In this document: piece by piece, positions 7,335 to 14,659 of the stretch
Layout: each line of letters starts with the position of its first letter
Numbering within the stretch: the stretch's first letter is position 1
Source: Acidobacteriota bacterium
GTDB lineage: Bacteria > Acidobacteriota > Vicinamibacteria > Vicinamibacterales > UBA2999
NCBI GenBank assembly: GCA_013813075.1
Contig: JACCSI010000172.1
Location: forward strand, 1-18,399
Length of the DNA: 18,399 bases
Direction of reading: 5' to 3'
Program-made: the position numbers and the translations under genes
The notes under the pieces: generated by a model
What the model saw: only the letters and a program-made list of their open reading frames with translations
What the model was told of the DNA's origin: nothing
The model's database searches: none

Positions 7335-8627
7335 CTATAAGCGGAAGACCTTGTCGCTGACCACGCCCTTCAGGGCGTTCCGCGTGTCGACGATAAGCGG
7401 AAACGATTTGACGATGCGCGCGTAGTCGAAGACCTTGTGGTCGGTGATGATGAGCGCGCAGTCGCGGTCCTGTGCGGCCGCGTGCTCGGGCACGGACTCG
7501 AGTGCCAGATGCGCATGCTTGAAATCGGGCACGTAAGGGTCAGTGTAACTCACGTCGGCGCCGCGCCTCGCCAGCAAGTCCAGAATGTCGAGCGCCGGCG
7601 ACTCGCGCAAGTCGTTGACATCGCGCTTGTAGGCGACGCCAAAGATATGGATGCGCGAGCCGTTGATGGCCTTGCGACCCGAGTTCAGGGCTTCGGCAAC
7701 GCGTTCCACGACGTACTCCGGCATCGCCCCGTTGACGTTGCCGGCCAGTTCGATGAAGCGCGCCTCGAAGCCGCTTTGCCGCGCCTTCCACGACAGATAA
7801 AACGGATCGATCGGAATGCAATGCCCGCCGAGGCCGGGGCCCGGGTAAAACGGCATGAATCCGAACGGCTTGGTCTTCGCCGCGTCGATCACTTCCCACA
7901 CGTCGATGTTCATGCGATGACACATCAACGCCAGTTCGTTGACCAGGCCGATGTTGACGGCGCGGAACGTGTTCTCGAGCAGCTTGACCATCTCCGCGAC
8001 GCGCGTCGAAGACACCGGTATCACCGTGTCCATCATCTGGCTGTAGAACGCGAGCGCGGCATCGGTACTGGGCTGGTTGATGCCGCCGACCACCTTGGGA
8101 ATGTTCTTGGTGTGATAGGTCGGATTGCCCGGGTCGACACGTTCTGGCGAGAACGCAAGGTAGAAGTCCGTGCCGGCGACCAATCCGCCCTCTTCGAGCA
8201 GCGGCTGCACAACCTCGTCGGTCGTCCCCGGATACGTCGTCGATTCGAGAATGACCAGTTGCCCCTTCCGCAACACCGTCGCCGTGGACGTCACGGCGCG
8301 GACGATGTACGACAAATCTGGGTCGCGGGTCTTGCGGAGAGGAGTCGGCACACAGATATCGATAATGTCGACGTCGATGAGCGCGTCAGGCTGCGTGCTG
8401 GCGCGAAACTTACCGCTCTGCACGACGTCATTGAGGTCCGCGCTAGAGACGTCAGGGATATAACTCGTGCCGGCATTGAGATCGTCAACGCGGGCCTGGT
8501 CGATGTCGTAGCCGACCACTTCGAACCCGGCACGTGCGAACTCAACGGCGAGCGGCAACCCGACGTAACCCAGGCCGATGACGCCAAGACGCGCCGTCTT
8601 GGTATTGATGCGATTCAGAATGTCCAT
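7335..8627 (-). CDS. wbpA: UDP-N-acetylglucosamine 6-dehydrogenase (WbpA-like nucleotide-sugar dehydrogenase)
   Basis: Cytoplasmic enzyme oxidising C6 of UDP-GlcNAc (or a close UDP-sugar) to the uronate with two NAD+. It is 430 residues long, normal for the family. The N-terminal NAD domain has GVIGLGYVGLPLA followed by Asp in VVGYDID. The middle has ICVPTPLRKTRDPDLSYI and ILESTTYPGTT, the form typical of WbpA rather than plain UDP-glucose dehydrogenase. The catalytic cysteine is in GPGLGGHCIPIDPF. The C-terminal domain has GVAYKRDVNDLRESPA. The ATG at 8627 is chosen because MDILNR leads straight into the NAD fold; the open frame continues upstream to 9053, but that part lies over the aminotransferase gene. 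It starts 4 nt after the aminotransferase stop, so the two genes are surely co-transcribed. UDP-ManNAc or another amino sugar as substrate remains possible. Confidence 0.92.
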   Translation of the reverse strand: MDILNRINTKTARLGVIGLGYVGLPLAVEFARAGFEVVGYDIDQARVDDLNAGTSYIPDVSSADLNDVVQSGKFRASTQPDALIDVDIIDICVPTPLRKTRDPDLSYIVRAVTSTATVLRKGQLVILESTTYPGTTDEVVQPLLEEGGLVAGTDFYLAFSPERVDPGNPTYHTKNIPKVVGGINQPSTDAALAFYSQMMDTVIPVSSTRVAEMVKLLENTFRAVNIGLVNELALMCHRMNIDVWEVIDAAKTKPFGFMPFYPGPGLGGHCIPIDPFYLSWKARQSGFEARFIELAGNVNGAMPEYVVERVAEALNSGRKAINGSRIHIFGVAYKRDVNDLRESPALDILDLLARRGADVSYTDPYVPDFKHAHLALESVPEHAAAQDRDCALIITDHKVFDYARIVKSFPLIVDTRNALKGVVSDKVFRL

Positions 8628-8631
8628 GCAC

Positions 8632-9747
8632 TTATCCGAGATAGAAACGTCCGACGGCGTCGACCACCGCGGCCTGCTGCGCTTCGGTGAGCTCGCCGTA
8701 AATCGGCAACGCCAGCGACTCGCGGGCGGCGGCCTCGGCCTGCGGAAAGACGCCCGCCGCGTAGCCCAGATCCGCGAAACACCGCTGCAGATGGAATGGC
8801 ACGGGGTAGTACACCTCGGTGCCAATCCCCTGCGTGGCGAGGTGTGCGCGAAGTCGATCGCGCTCGGCGACGCGCACGACAAACTGATTGTAGATGTGCG
8901 TGCGTCGCGGCGCTTCGACCGGGAGCCGCACGATGTCCGCGAGTCCGCGAGCGGCGAACATGGCGCGGTACCGGGCGGCGTTGCGCTGCCGGGCTTCGGT
9001 CCAGGTCTCGAGATGCGGCAGCTTGACGCGCAGCACCGCGGCCTGAATCGCATCGAGGCGGAAATTACCCCCCACCATGTGGTGGTAGTACTTCGGCTCC
9101 ATTCCGTGGTTGCGCAACAAGCGAATGCGGCGCGTCAGTTGGGTGTTGGTACTCGTCACGAGTCCGCCATCACCGAAACCGCCCAGATTCTTACTGGGAA
9201 AAAATGAGAAGCAGCCAAACGCGCCAAAGCTCCCGACCTGATGGCCGTCGTAGGTGGCGCCAATCGCCTGCGCCGCGTCCTCGATGACGAACACGCCGGC
9301 CTGCACCGCGGTATTGATGATCGGATGCAGGTCAGCGGGCTGACCGAACAGGTGGACCGGGATGATCGCCTTGGTGCGCGACGTCATCGCCGCAGCAACG
9401 GCATCGGGGTCGATGTTGAAGGTGTCTGGTTGAATGTCCACGAGCACCGGCTTGGCGCCGAGACGCACAATGTCCGCAGCCGTCGCGAAAAACGAATAGG
9501 TGCTGGTGATGACCTCGTCGCCGCGGCCGATGCCGAACGCCATGAGCGCCGCCAGCAGCGCGTCAGTGCCCGAAGAGACGCCCACTGCCTCCGGCACACC
9601 AATCAGGCCGGCAAGATCGCGCTCCAGCGCTTCGACCTCAGGACCATTGATGAACCGCTGACTGTCATAGACCCGAGTCACCGCTGCCAACAACTCGTCG
9701 CGCAACGGCTCGTGCTGGGCAGCGAGATCGAGTAAAGGAACAGTCAC
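8632..9747 (-). CDS. DegT/DnrJ/EryC1/StrS family sugar aminotransferase
   Basis: PLP-dependent aminotransferase acting on a keto-sugar nucleotide in the cytoplasm. It is 371 residues, standard for the family. Visible signatures are [11 protein letters not shown] near the N-terminus, [15 protein letters not shown] (phosphate-binding Ser-Gly-Thr), [11 protein letters not shown] (Asp pairing with the PLP ring), and [16 protein letters not shown], where Lys is the Schiff-base residue. [12 protein letters not shown] and YNQFVVRV follow. Its neighbour wbpA 4 nt downstream suggests the WbpE-type step, amination of UDP-3-keto-GlcNAcA, but no 3-dehydrogenase (WbpB) or N-acetyltransferase (WbpD) gene is present here. 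The [10 protein letters not shown] motif is shared by several DegT subgroups, so the exact sugar is uncertain. Start GTG 9747 has AGGA about 11 nt upstream. It is divergent from the lhgO-like gene across only 32 bp. Confidence 0.88.
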   Translation of the reverse strand: MTVPLLDLAAQHEPLRDELLAAVTRVYDSQRFINGPEVEALERDLAGLIGVPEAVGVSSGTDALLAALMAFGIGRGDEVITSTYSFFATAADIVRLGAKPVLVDIQPDTFNIDPDAVAAAMTSRTKAIIPVHLFGQPADLHPIINTAVQAGVFVIEDAAQAIGATYDGHQVGSFGAFGCFSFFPSKNLGGFGDGGLVTSTNTQLTRRIRLLRNHGMEPKYYHHMVGGNFRLDAIQAAVLRVKLPHLETWTEARQRNAARYRAMFAARGLADIVRLPVEAPRRTHIYNQFVVRVAERDRLRAHLATQGIGTEVYYPVPFHLQRCFADLGYAAGVFPQAEAAARESLALPIYGELTEAQQAAVVDAVGRFYLG

Positions 9748-9779
9748 AAATCGTAGATCCTATCAGTAATATTGTCGTA
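9748..9779. promoter_or_regulatory. 32-bp divergent promoter between the aminotransferase and lhgO-like genes
   Basis: This AT-rich gap must hold promoters or 5' ends for both genes. On the plus strand TAATAT at 9767-9772 is a near-ideal -10 box whose expected start point falls at the ATG at 9780, implying a leaderless mRNA. On the minus strand TAGGAT precedes the GTG at 9747 by 9 nt, and could be either a -10 box or an AGGA ribosome site. Any -35 elements would lie inside the opposing coding sequences. Confidence 0.5.
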
Positions 9780-10865
9780 ATGGACGTCGATGTCGCGGTC
9801 GTTGGTGGTGGCGTGGTCGGTCTGTCTTGCGCTTTGGCGCTGGCGCAAGGCGGCCTCGAGGTGTGCGTGCTGGAACGCGAACCGCGGCTCGGCCACGGGA
9901 CGAGCACACGAAACAGCGGCGTCATCCATGCCGGTATCTATTACCCGCTCGGGTCGTTAAAGGGCCGCCTGTGTCTCGAGGGCCGCGAGCTCCTCTACGA
10001 CTTCTGCAGGACGCACGGCGTCACGCACCAACGCTGCGGCAAGCTCATTGTGGCGACCGAGCCGCACGAAATCCCGGCGCTGACGCGACTCTTTGCCCAT
10101 GGGGTCGGTAACGGCGTGCGACTCGAGATGGTGGACCGCACCGTCATCGCGGCGCGCGAACCGCACATTCGTGCGATCGCCGGCATTCTGTCCACGGATA
10201 CGGGGATCGTCGAAACGGAGTCGCTTGTTCGTGCCCTCGGCGCGGCGTGCAAGGCGCGCGAGGTTGCGCTCGTCATGGCCAGCCCCCTGGTCGGCGCGGA
10301 GACGTTGCGTGATGGCGTGGAGCTGCAGACCCCGCACGAGCGGTTTACAGCACGGCAGGTTGTCAACGCGGCCGGGTTGTACGCGGATGCGGTCTCCTCA
10401 GTACTGGGGGGGCAGCACTTCACTATCTACCCCTGTCGAGGCGAGTACGCGGAGCTCGCGCCCTCTCGGGGTCACCTGGTGAATGGGCTGGTGTATCCGC
10501 TCCCGGGCGATCACTCGCTCGGCGTGCACCTGACCAAAACTACGTGGGGGAGCGTCAGGCTGGGTCCGACGGCCCGCTTCCAGAATCGTCGAGACGACTA
10601 CGAGAGCGATCGGTTGCCGCTCGAGGCGTTCGTCGAAGCCGCACGGGGGCTGCTCCCGGGCATCACACTCTCCGATCTGCAGCCTGGCGCGACCGGGATC
10701 CGCCCCAAGCTGCACGGCCCGGAACAAACGTTCGCGGACTTCATGATTCAGCGAGACCCGGTCAACCCGCGGATTGTGCAGGCGGCCGGAATCGAGTCGC
10801 CGGGACTGACGGCGTGCCTCGCCATTGGTCAGATGGTGGCTGGTCTCTGCCTGAACGCGAGGTAG
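9780..10865 (+). CDS. lhgO: L-2-hydroxyglutarate oxidase-like FAD oxidoreductase (LhgO/YgaF family)
   Basis: DAO-fold flavoenzyme that in characterised relatives oxidises L-2-hydroxyglutarate to 2-oxoglutarate, passing electrons to the membrane quinone pool. It has 361 residues against about 400 in typical members. The FAD dinucleotide motif [13 protein letters not shown] is at residues 7-19 with the acidic VLEREPRLG after it. [15 protein letters not shown] and [18 protein letters not shown] are highly characteristic of this family. The middle has VNAAGLYAD, and the C-terminal FAD-contacting part has GIRPKLHGP and [17 protein letters not shown]. It is the only plus-strand gene inside the polysaccharide run and its 3' end overlaps the rmlD-like gene by 37 bp. 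The ATG sits just past a -10 box with no Shine-Dalgarno. A role in the polysaccharide pathway is not evident; another 2-hydroxy-acid substrate is possible. Confidence 0.85.
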   Translation: MDVDVAVVGGGVVGLSCALALAQGGLEVCVLEREPRLGHGTSTRNSGVIHAGIYYPLGSLKGRLCLEGRELLYDFCRTHGVTHQRCGKLIVATEPHEIPALTRLFAHGVGNGVRLEMVDRTVIAAREPHIRAIAGILSTDTGIVETESLVRALGAACKAREVALVMASPLVGAETLRDGVELQTPHERFTARQVVNAAGLYADAVSSVLGGQHFTIYPCRGEYAELAPSRGHLVNGLVYPLPGDHSLGVHLTKTTWGSVRLGPTARFQNRRDDYESDRLPLEAFVEAARGLLPGITLSDLQPGATGIRPKLHGPEQTFADFMIQRDPVNPRIVQAAGIESPGLTACLAIGQMVAGLCLNAR

Positions 10866-11698
10866 CGGCGAATCGCGTCTTGCCAGGTCGGCAGCGGGTC
10901 GGCCACCGACGCCAGGCGCGAATTGTCGAGCGCGCCAAACTGCGGCCGCGCAGCCTTGAGCGCCAGCGATGCGACGTCTACCGGCACCAGGTGCTCCAGC
11001 CCGCCGATGATGTTCGCAATCTCCTGCGCGAGCTCGTACCACGTGCAGTGGCCGGTATTGACGACGTGATAGGTTCCGCTCGGCGCGCTGCCGCCGAGCA
11101 GGCTGAGCGTCGCGGCGGCGACGTCCACGACATAGCTGGGCGACACCACGCGGTCGCGAAAGACCTTCGCCGGCTGGCCTTGCTCCAGTGCGACGATGAT
11201 GCGGTCGATGCTGCCCATTCGCGACGTGCCCGGGGTGTGGGCCACACCAAACAGGCTCGCCACCCGCAGAACGAACCAGCGACCCGCATCTGCAGCCATC
11301 CATTCGCCGACCAGCTTTGACGCAGCGTACACGCTCCGGGGCGATGGTGGGTCGGCTTCGGAGTACGGCCGGCCGGCAGTACCGTCGAAGACGAAGTCGG
11401 TGCTGTAGTGCACCAGTGTCGCGCCGATGTCCCGCGCGGCACGGGCAAGCGTCAGCACGCCGAGGGCATTGACGTCGAACGCACGCTCCTGCAGTGCCTC
11501 GGCGCCGTCCACGTCGTTGAAGGCTGCGCAGTTCACGACGACCGACGGCCGGGCCCGGGACACAACCGCCGCGGCCTGCGCCGTATTCGTGATGTCAAGT
11601 TCAGCGCGGCTGCACGCGATCACGGTGCCGTGCGCGGAAAATGCATCGACCAGTGCGCGGCCAAGTTGTCCATCGGCGCCTGTGATGAGAAACGTCAT
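10829..11698 (-). CDS. rmlD: dTDP-4-dehydrorhamnose reductase (RmlD-like)
   Basis: Extended short-chain reductase making dTDP-L-rhamnose from dTDP-4-keto-L-rhamnose with NAD(P)H in the cytoplasm. It is 289 residues, the usual length. It shows [14 protein letters not shown] (residues 4-17, cofactor site), [30 protein letters not shown] (98-106) and the catalytic Tyr124-x3-Lys128 (YAASK). PSYVVDVA and [16 protein letters not shown] match the substrate-binding half. The family usually has STDYVFDG; the Phe here is a mild variant. ATG 11698 overlaps the upstream GT2 stop as ATGA, with GGA a few bases before it. RmlA, RmlB and RmlC are not in the window and must be elsewhere if rhamnose is made. 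Its last 37 bp overlap the convergent lhgO-like gene. Confidence 0.9.
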   Translation of the reverse strand: MTFLITGADGQLGRALVDAFSAHGTVIACSRAELDITNTAQAAAVVSRARPSVVVNCAAFNDVDGAEALQERAFDVNALGVLTLARAARDIGATLVHYSTDFVFDGTAGRPYSEADPPSPRSVYAASKLVGEWMAADAGRWFVLRVASLFGVAHTPGTSRMGSIDRIIVALEQGQPAKVFRDRVVSPSYVVDVAAATLSLLGGSAPSGTYHVVNTGHCTWYELAQEIANIIGGLEHLVPVDVASLALKAARPQFGALDNSRLASVADPLPTWQDAIRRYLAFRQRPATI

Positions 11699-12558
11699 GA
11701 TCGTCCGAACGATTTAATCGCAGACCGCGTTGTCAGAATCGTCCACGCAAGCGCGCGGCCCGGGTGCCACGGTTGGGGCACGACATGAGTCACGTAATAG
11801 CGATACGCGCTCTTGTGAAATTCGCGATTCGCCAACCGAGGCGCCGTCCGGCTGGATTGACCGACGCGATGCCGAACGACGGCGGCGGGAACGTAGCGCG
11901 TATGCCAATTGACGGCTCTCAGGCGGCGGCACAAGTCGGCATCTTCCCAGTAGAGAAAGTAATGTTCATCGAAGCCGCGCACCTGGGAGAGCGCCTCGCG
12001 CCGGGCCACCATGCACGCGCCAGAGACCCAGTCGACGACAGTGCTCGATACACCGGAGTGCACGGCATCATGCGACATCAGGTTCTTGCGCACGATCGAC
12101 AGGCCGGGCAGCAGGCGGGAGAGCGCTCCGGTGCGTCCGAAGATACCGGTCATGAGACTCGGGTCGCCGCGGGCGCTGTCCTGCAATGTGCCATCCGGAT
12201 CGAGAATGCGGGGACCCACCAGCGCACAGTCGGGCCACCGCAGCAACTCCGCCCGCAGCAGGGCCCCTGCGCCGGCGTCGAGGGCGCAGTCCGGATTCAA
12301 GATCAGGACCACCGCGGCTCGCGTCGCCGCAATGCCCGCGTTGACACCACGTGCAAACCCGAGATTGGCGCCGACCCGAAGCAGCCGAACCCGTGGCCCG
12401 CCGTTCTCGGCCGCCTGTTCGCTGCCGTCGCGCGAGTCATTGTCGACGACAACCCCCTCCCACTCGAGGCCGTCCAGTCCCGCCGGCAGCGACGCGAGAG
12501 TCGTTCCCAGCGCCTCGCCGGCGTTGTAGTTGACTATCACGACGGAGACGTCGGTCAT
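11695..12558 (-). CDS. Family 2 glycosyltransferase, rhamnosyltransferase-like
   Basis: GT-A-fold transferase of 287 residues. SVVIVNYNAGEAL (5-17) and VVVDNDSRDGS (36-46) form the nucleotide-binding start. NLGFARGVNAGI follows, then the metal-binding ILNPD (86-90), and GACMVARREAL with GFDEHYFLYWEDADLCRRL, whose acidic ED pair is the likely catalytic region. This pattern is the WbbL-type group, which includes several rhamnosyltransferases and fits the rmlD-like neighbour, but donor and acceptor are inferred. No TM segments are evident. The ATG at 12558 is chosen because the fold begins there and it overlaps the preceding stop (ATGA, 12555-12558); the open frame extends upstream to 12849 only as an overlap of the next gene. 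It in turn overlaps rmlD by 4 nt. Confidence 0.88.
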   Translation of the reverse strand: MTDVSVVIVNYNAGEALGTTLASLPAGLDGLEWEGVVVDNDSRDGSEQAAENGGPRVRLLRVGANLGFARGVNAGIAATRAAVVLILNPDCALDAGAGALLRAELLRWPDCALVGPRILDPDGTLQDSARGDPSLMTGIFGRTGALSRLLPGLSIVRKNLMSHDAVHSGVSSTVVDWVSGACMVARREALSQVRGFDEHYFLYWEDADLCRRLRAVNWHTRYVPAAVVRHRVGQSSRTAPRLANREFHKSAYRYYVTHVVPQPWHPGRALAWTILTTRSAIKSFGRS

Positions 12559-13562
12559 CGTGGGCGTGCCATGCGGAGTTCGAACCGCTTTTCGCGCAAC
12601 TTGAGGCCCAGCCAGCTGGGCTCGAGCATCTGCCAGATGTCGGAAGCGGTGGCGCGGCGCGTCCTTTGTACAATCCGGCGCTTCCGCCACATCGCGCGTC
12701 CGCCTCGGAGCGCAGCCCACTTCGCGGCAACGAACGCGGGCAGCCGACCGGCCCAGGTGAAATACGCGAACGCGGCCGCAAGATACACGGCATGGAGCGG
12801 CAGCGACAGCCACAGGATCACCGCTGGCGTGTTCTTCAGATAAACCCACTCCAGATTACGCTGACCGTAGAACACCGAGCTATCGCTGGTGCGGCCCAGG
12901 CTGGCGCTGCCGACATGCTGCACCACCGCTTCAGGCATGTAGACGCAGCGATAGCCCCGCAACCGGACTCGATACGACAGATCAACGTCCTCGTGCGAGA
13001 GAAAAAAGTCCTCGTCGAACCCGCCGACCTCCTCGAAGACCTCACGCACAATCAGAAACGCGGCACCGCACGCGCCAAACACCTCGCGACGCCGCAAATG
13101 GTGCGACGCCGGCGCCCCGTGGCCGCGCTTGAACGCCCCCCCGGCACGCGTCACACCATCCCCGGCACTGTCGAGCACCGTGGGATCGTGCATGTAGACG
13201 ATGCGCGACGTCACCAGGGCCGCGTTAGGGGACCAGCCCAGCCCGTTGCGCAGAGCCAGCAACCAGCCAGGCTCGACGCGGGTGTCGTTGTTGAGAAAGG
13301 CCAGCAGCGGAGCGCGCGCGCCGGCAGCACCGCGATTGTTGCCGCCGGCAAACCCGAGGTTCTGTTCGGTGACGACCAGGCGCACCGACGGGTAGTGCGC
13401 ACGCACGAACTCGACCGAACCGTCGGTCGACGCGTTATCGACAACGACGACTTCAAACGACAGGCCGTCCTGGGCAAGCAGCGCCTGCAGGCAGGTATTC
13501 AGGTGCTGCAGCCCATTGAAATTGACGACGACCACGGAAATCTCGGGTGACGCGGCCGTCAT
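12555..13562 (-). CDS. Family 2 glycosyltransferase with C-terminal membrane segments
   Basis: GT-A-fold transferase of 335 residues. It shows ISVVVVNFNGL (8-18), VVVDNASTDGS (39-49), NLGFAGGNNRGA, the metal-binding LNNDT (90-94), GACGAAFLIVREVFE, and GFDEDFFLSHEDVDLSYRV, with the acidic ED pair. This is the same subfamily as the next gene, so the pair may add successive sugars. After the catalytic domain, residues about 245-285 include two hydrophobic stretches (VILWLSLPLHAVYLAAAFAY and following) and then a basic tail (RKRRIVQRTRR), suggesting membrane attachment near the lipid-linked acceptor. ATG 13562 overlaps the GT4 stop as ATGA (13559-13562). The frame is open upstream to 13613, but a start there would overlap the GT4 coding region more and add no known domain. 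Confidence 0.88.
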   Translation of the reverse strand: MTAASPEISVVVVNFNGLQHLNTCLQALLAQDGLSFEVVVVDNASTDGSVEFVRAHYPSVRLVVTEQNLGFAGGNNRGAAGARAPLLAFLNNDTRVEPGWLLALRNGLGWSPNAALVTSRIVYMHDPTVLDSAGDGVTRAGGAFKRGHGAPASHHLRRREVFGACGAAFLIVREVFEEVGGFDEDFFLSHEDVDLSYRVRLRGYRCVYMPEAVVQHVGSASLGRTSDSSVFYGQRNLEWVYLKNTPAVILWLSLPLHAVYLAAAFAYFTWAGRLPAFVAAKWAALRGGRAMWRKRRIVQRTRRATASDIWQMLEPSWLGLKLREKRFELRMARPR

Positions 13563-14659
13563 TCGGCACACTCGCGATACACCGCGTAGGTCGCTTCCGC
13601 CGTGCGTCGCCATGTGAACGCCTGCGCACGACGCAAGCCGCGTTCTCGAAATTCCGCGCGCTTTTCGGGGGCGATGACCAGCGCTTCAATCGCGTTCGCC
13701 CACGCGACGCTGTCCCCCACAGGCAGGCGGAGGCCGGCGTCGGCGATCACTTCGTGCGACGTGCTGACGTCGGCGGCCAGAACCGGCGCACCGGAAGCCA
13801 TGGCCTCGACCATTGGTAAGCCAAAACCTTCGTAACGCGAGGGATACACCAGCGCGAGGGCTGACTGATACAACCCGAGAAGCGTCGCCTCATCGACGTG
13901 CCCCATCATCTTCAGGGCGACGGGCTGTCCGGCGTCCGCCGCACGGCGCTGCAAAACCGGCAGCAGCCCGCGGTCCAGACCGGCCAGCACCAGGGTGAGA
14001 TCGCGACAGGGGCCGCCGCGGGCGCGCAAGCGCAGCACGGCGTCGAGTGCCACCTCGAGATTCCGGCGCGTGTGCAAATCGCCGACGTGCAACACAAACG
14101 GTGGGTCGGGGCAGTCAGGTGGCACCGTGCCGTCCGCCGGCGCAAAACCGGAGGTCGCCCCCAGCGGAATGACCCGAATCTGATGGTCCGGGATGCCATA
14201 CGCCGCGACGATCTCCTGTCGTGAAAATTCTGAGTCGGTGATGACCAGATCTGCGGCTTTGGCGCTGGCGCGATAGAACGATCGGCGCAGGTGGTCGCGG
14301 CGGTGCGGATACCACTCCGGGCGACGTTCGTAACTGACATCGTGCAGCGTAATCACCATGCGGCGGATGCCGACTGGTGGCGCCGTGTAGGCGGGCGCGT
14401 GATAGACGTTGAGGGCCGCTCGCCGCGCCGCCCGCATGACGCCAACCATGCTCCAACCCAGATTGGTGGGCGGATGCCACGGTTCCGCAACGTATTCAAG
14501 GCCAGCACACGACGCCGCGTTGCCACCAAGCGCCACCAGCGTCAGTGGTTCACCCAGTGCCAGGAGTGCCCGTGTCAGTTCTCGAACATAGCGCCTGACG
14601 CCGGCCGCCGGCGAATCGAAGGCGCGGCCATCGAGGCCGACCCGTAGCGTCGGCGTCAC
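13559..14659 (-). CDS. Family 4 glycosyltransferase
   Basis: GT-B-fold retaining transferase of 366 residues. The N-terminal acceptor domain starts RVGLDGRAFDSPAAGVRRYV and contains NVYHAPAYTAPP (about 84-95) and VITLHDVSYERRPEWYP (about 102-118). ITDSEFSRQEIV and VIPLGA mark the domain junction. FVLHVGDLHTRRNLEVALDA (188-207) begins the donor domain, and YPSRYEGFGLPMVEAMASG (272-290) holds the EX7E motif typical of GT4 (Glu277 and Glu285). These features resemble mannosyl- and other hexosyltransferases in O-antigen or capsule loci; the sugar cannot be told. The start GTG 14659 overlaps the upstream stop as GTGA; the upstream open frame to 14893 overlaps the fusion gene and is rejected. The stop overlaps the next gene by 4 nt. 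Confidence 0.9.
   Translation of the reverse strand: MTPTLRVGLDGRAFDSPAAGVRRYVRELTRALLALGEPLTLVALGGNAASCAGLEYVAEPWHPPTNLGWSMVGVMRAARRAALNVYHAPAYTAPPVGIRRMVITLHDVSYERRPEWYPHRRDHLRRSFYRASAKAADLVITDSEFSRQEIVAAYGIPDHQIRVIPLGATSGFAPADGTVPPDCPDPPFVLHVGDLHTRRNLEVALDAVLRLRARGGPCRDLTLVLAGLDRGLLPVLQRRAADAGQPVALKMMGHVDEATLLGLYQSALALVYPSRYEGFGLPMVEAMASGAPVLAADVSTSHEVIADAGLRLPVGDSVAWANAIEALVIAPEKRAEFRERGLRRAQAFTWRRTAEATYAVYRECAE

Noticed and set aside
7437..8690. Long plus-strand open frame (417 codons) opposite wbpA
   Set aside because: His/Arg/Asp-rich composition with no domain; it mirrors the strong codon bias of the real minus-strand gene.
8628..9053. Open upstream extension of the wbpA-like frame (to a 572-residue protein)
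   Set aside because: It lies wholly over the aminotransferase coding sequence, is rich in Arg/Ser/Pro as shadow frames are, and the NAD-binding fold starts right after the ATG at 8627.
11764..12843. Long plus-strand open frame opposite the GT2 genes
   Set aside because: Antisense shadow in high-GC DNA; no recognisable domain, while the minus strand encodes clear GT2 motifs.
12559..12849. Open upstream extension of the first GT2 frame
   Set aside because: It covers the C-terminus of the other GT2 gene, and the GT2 fold starts at the ATG at 12558.
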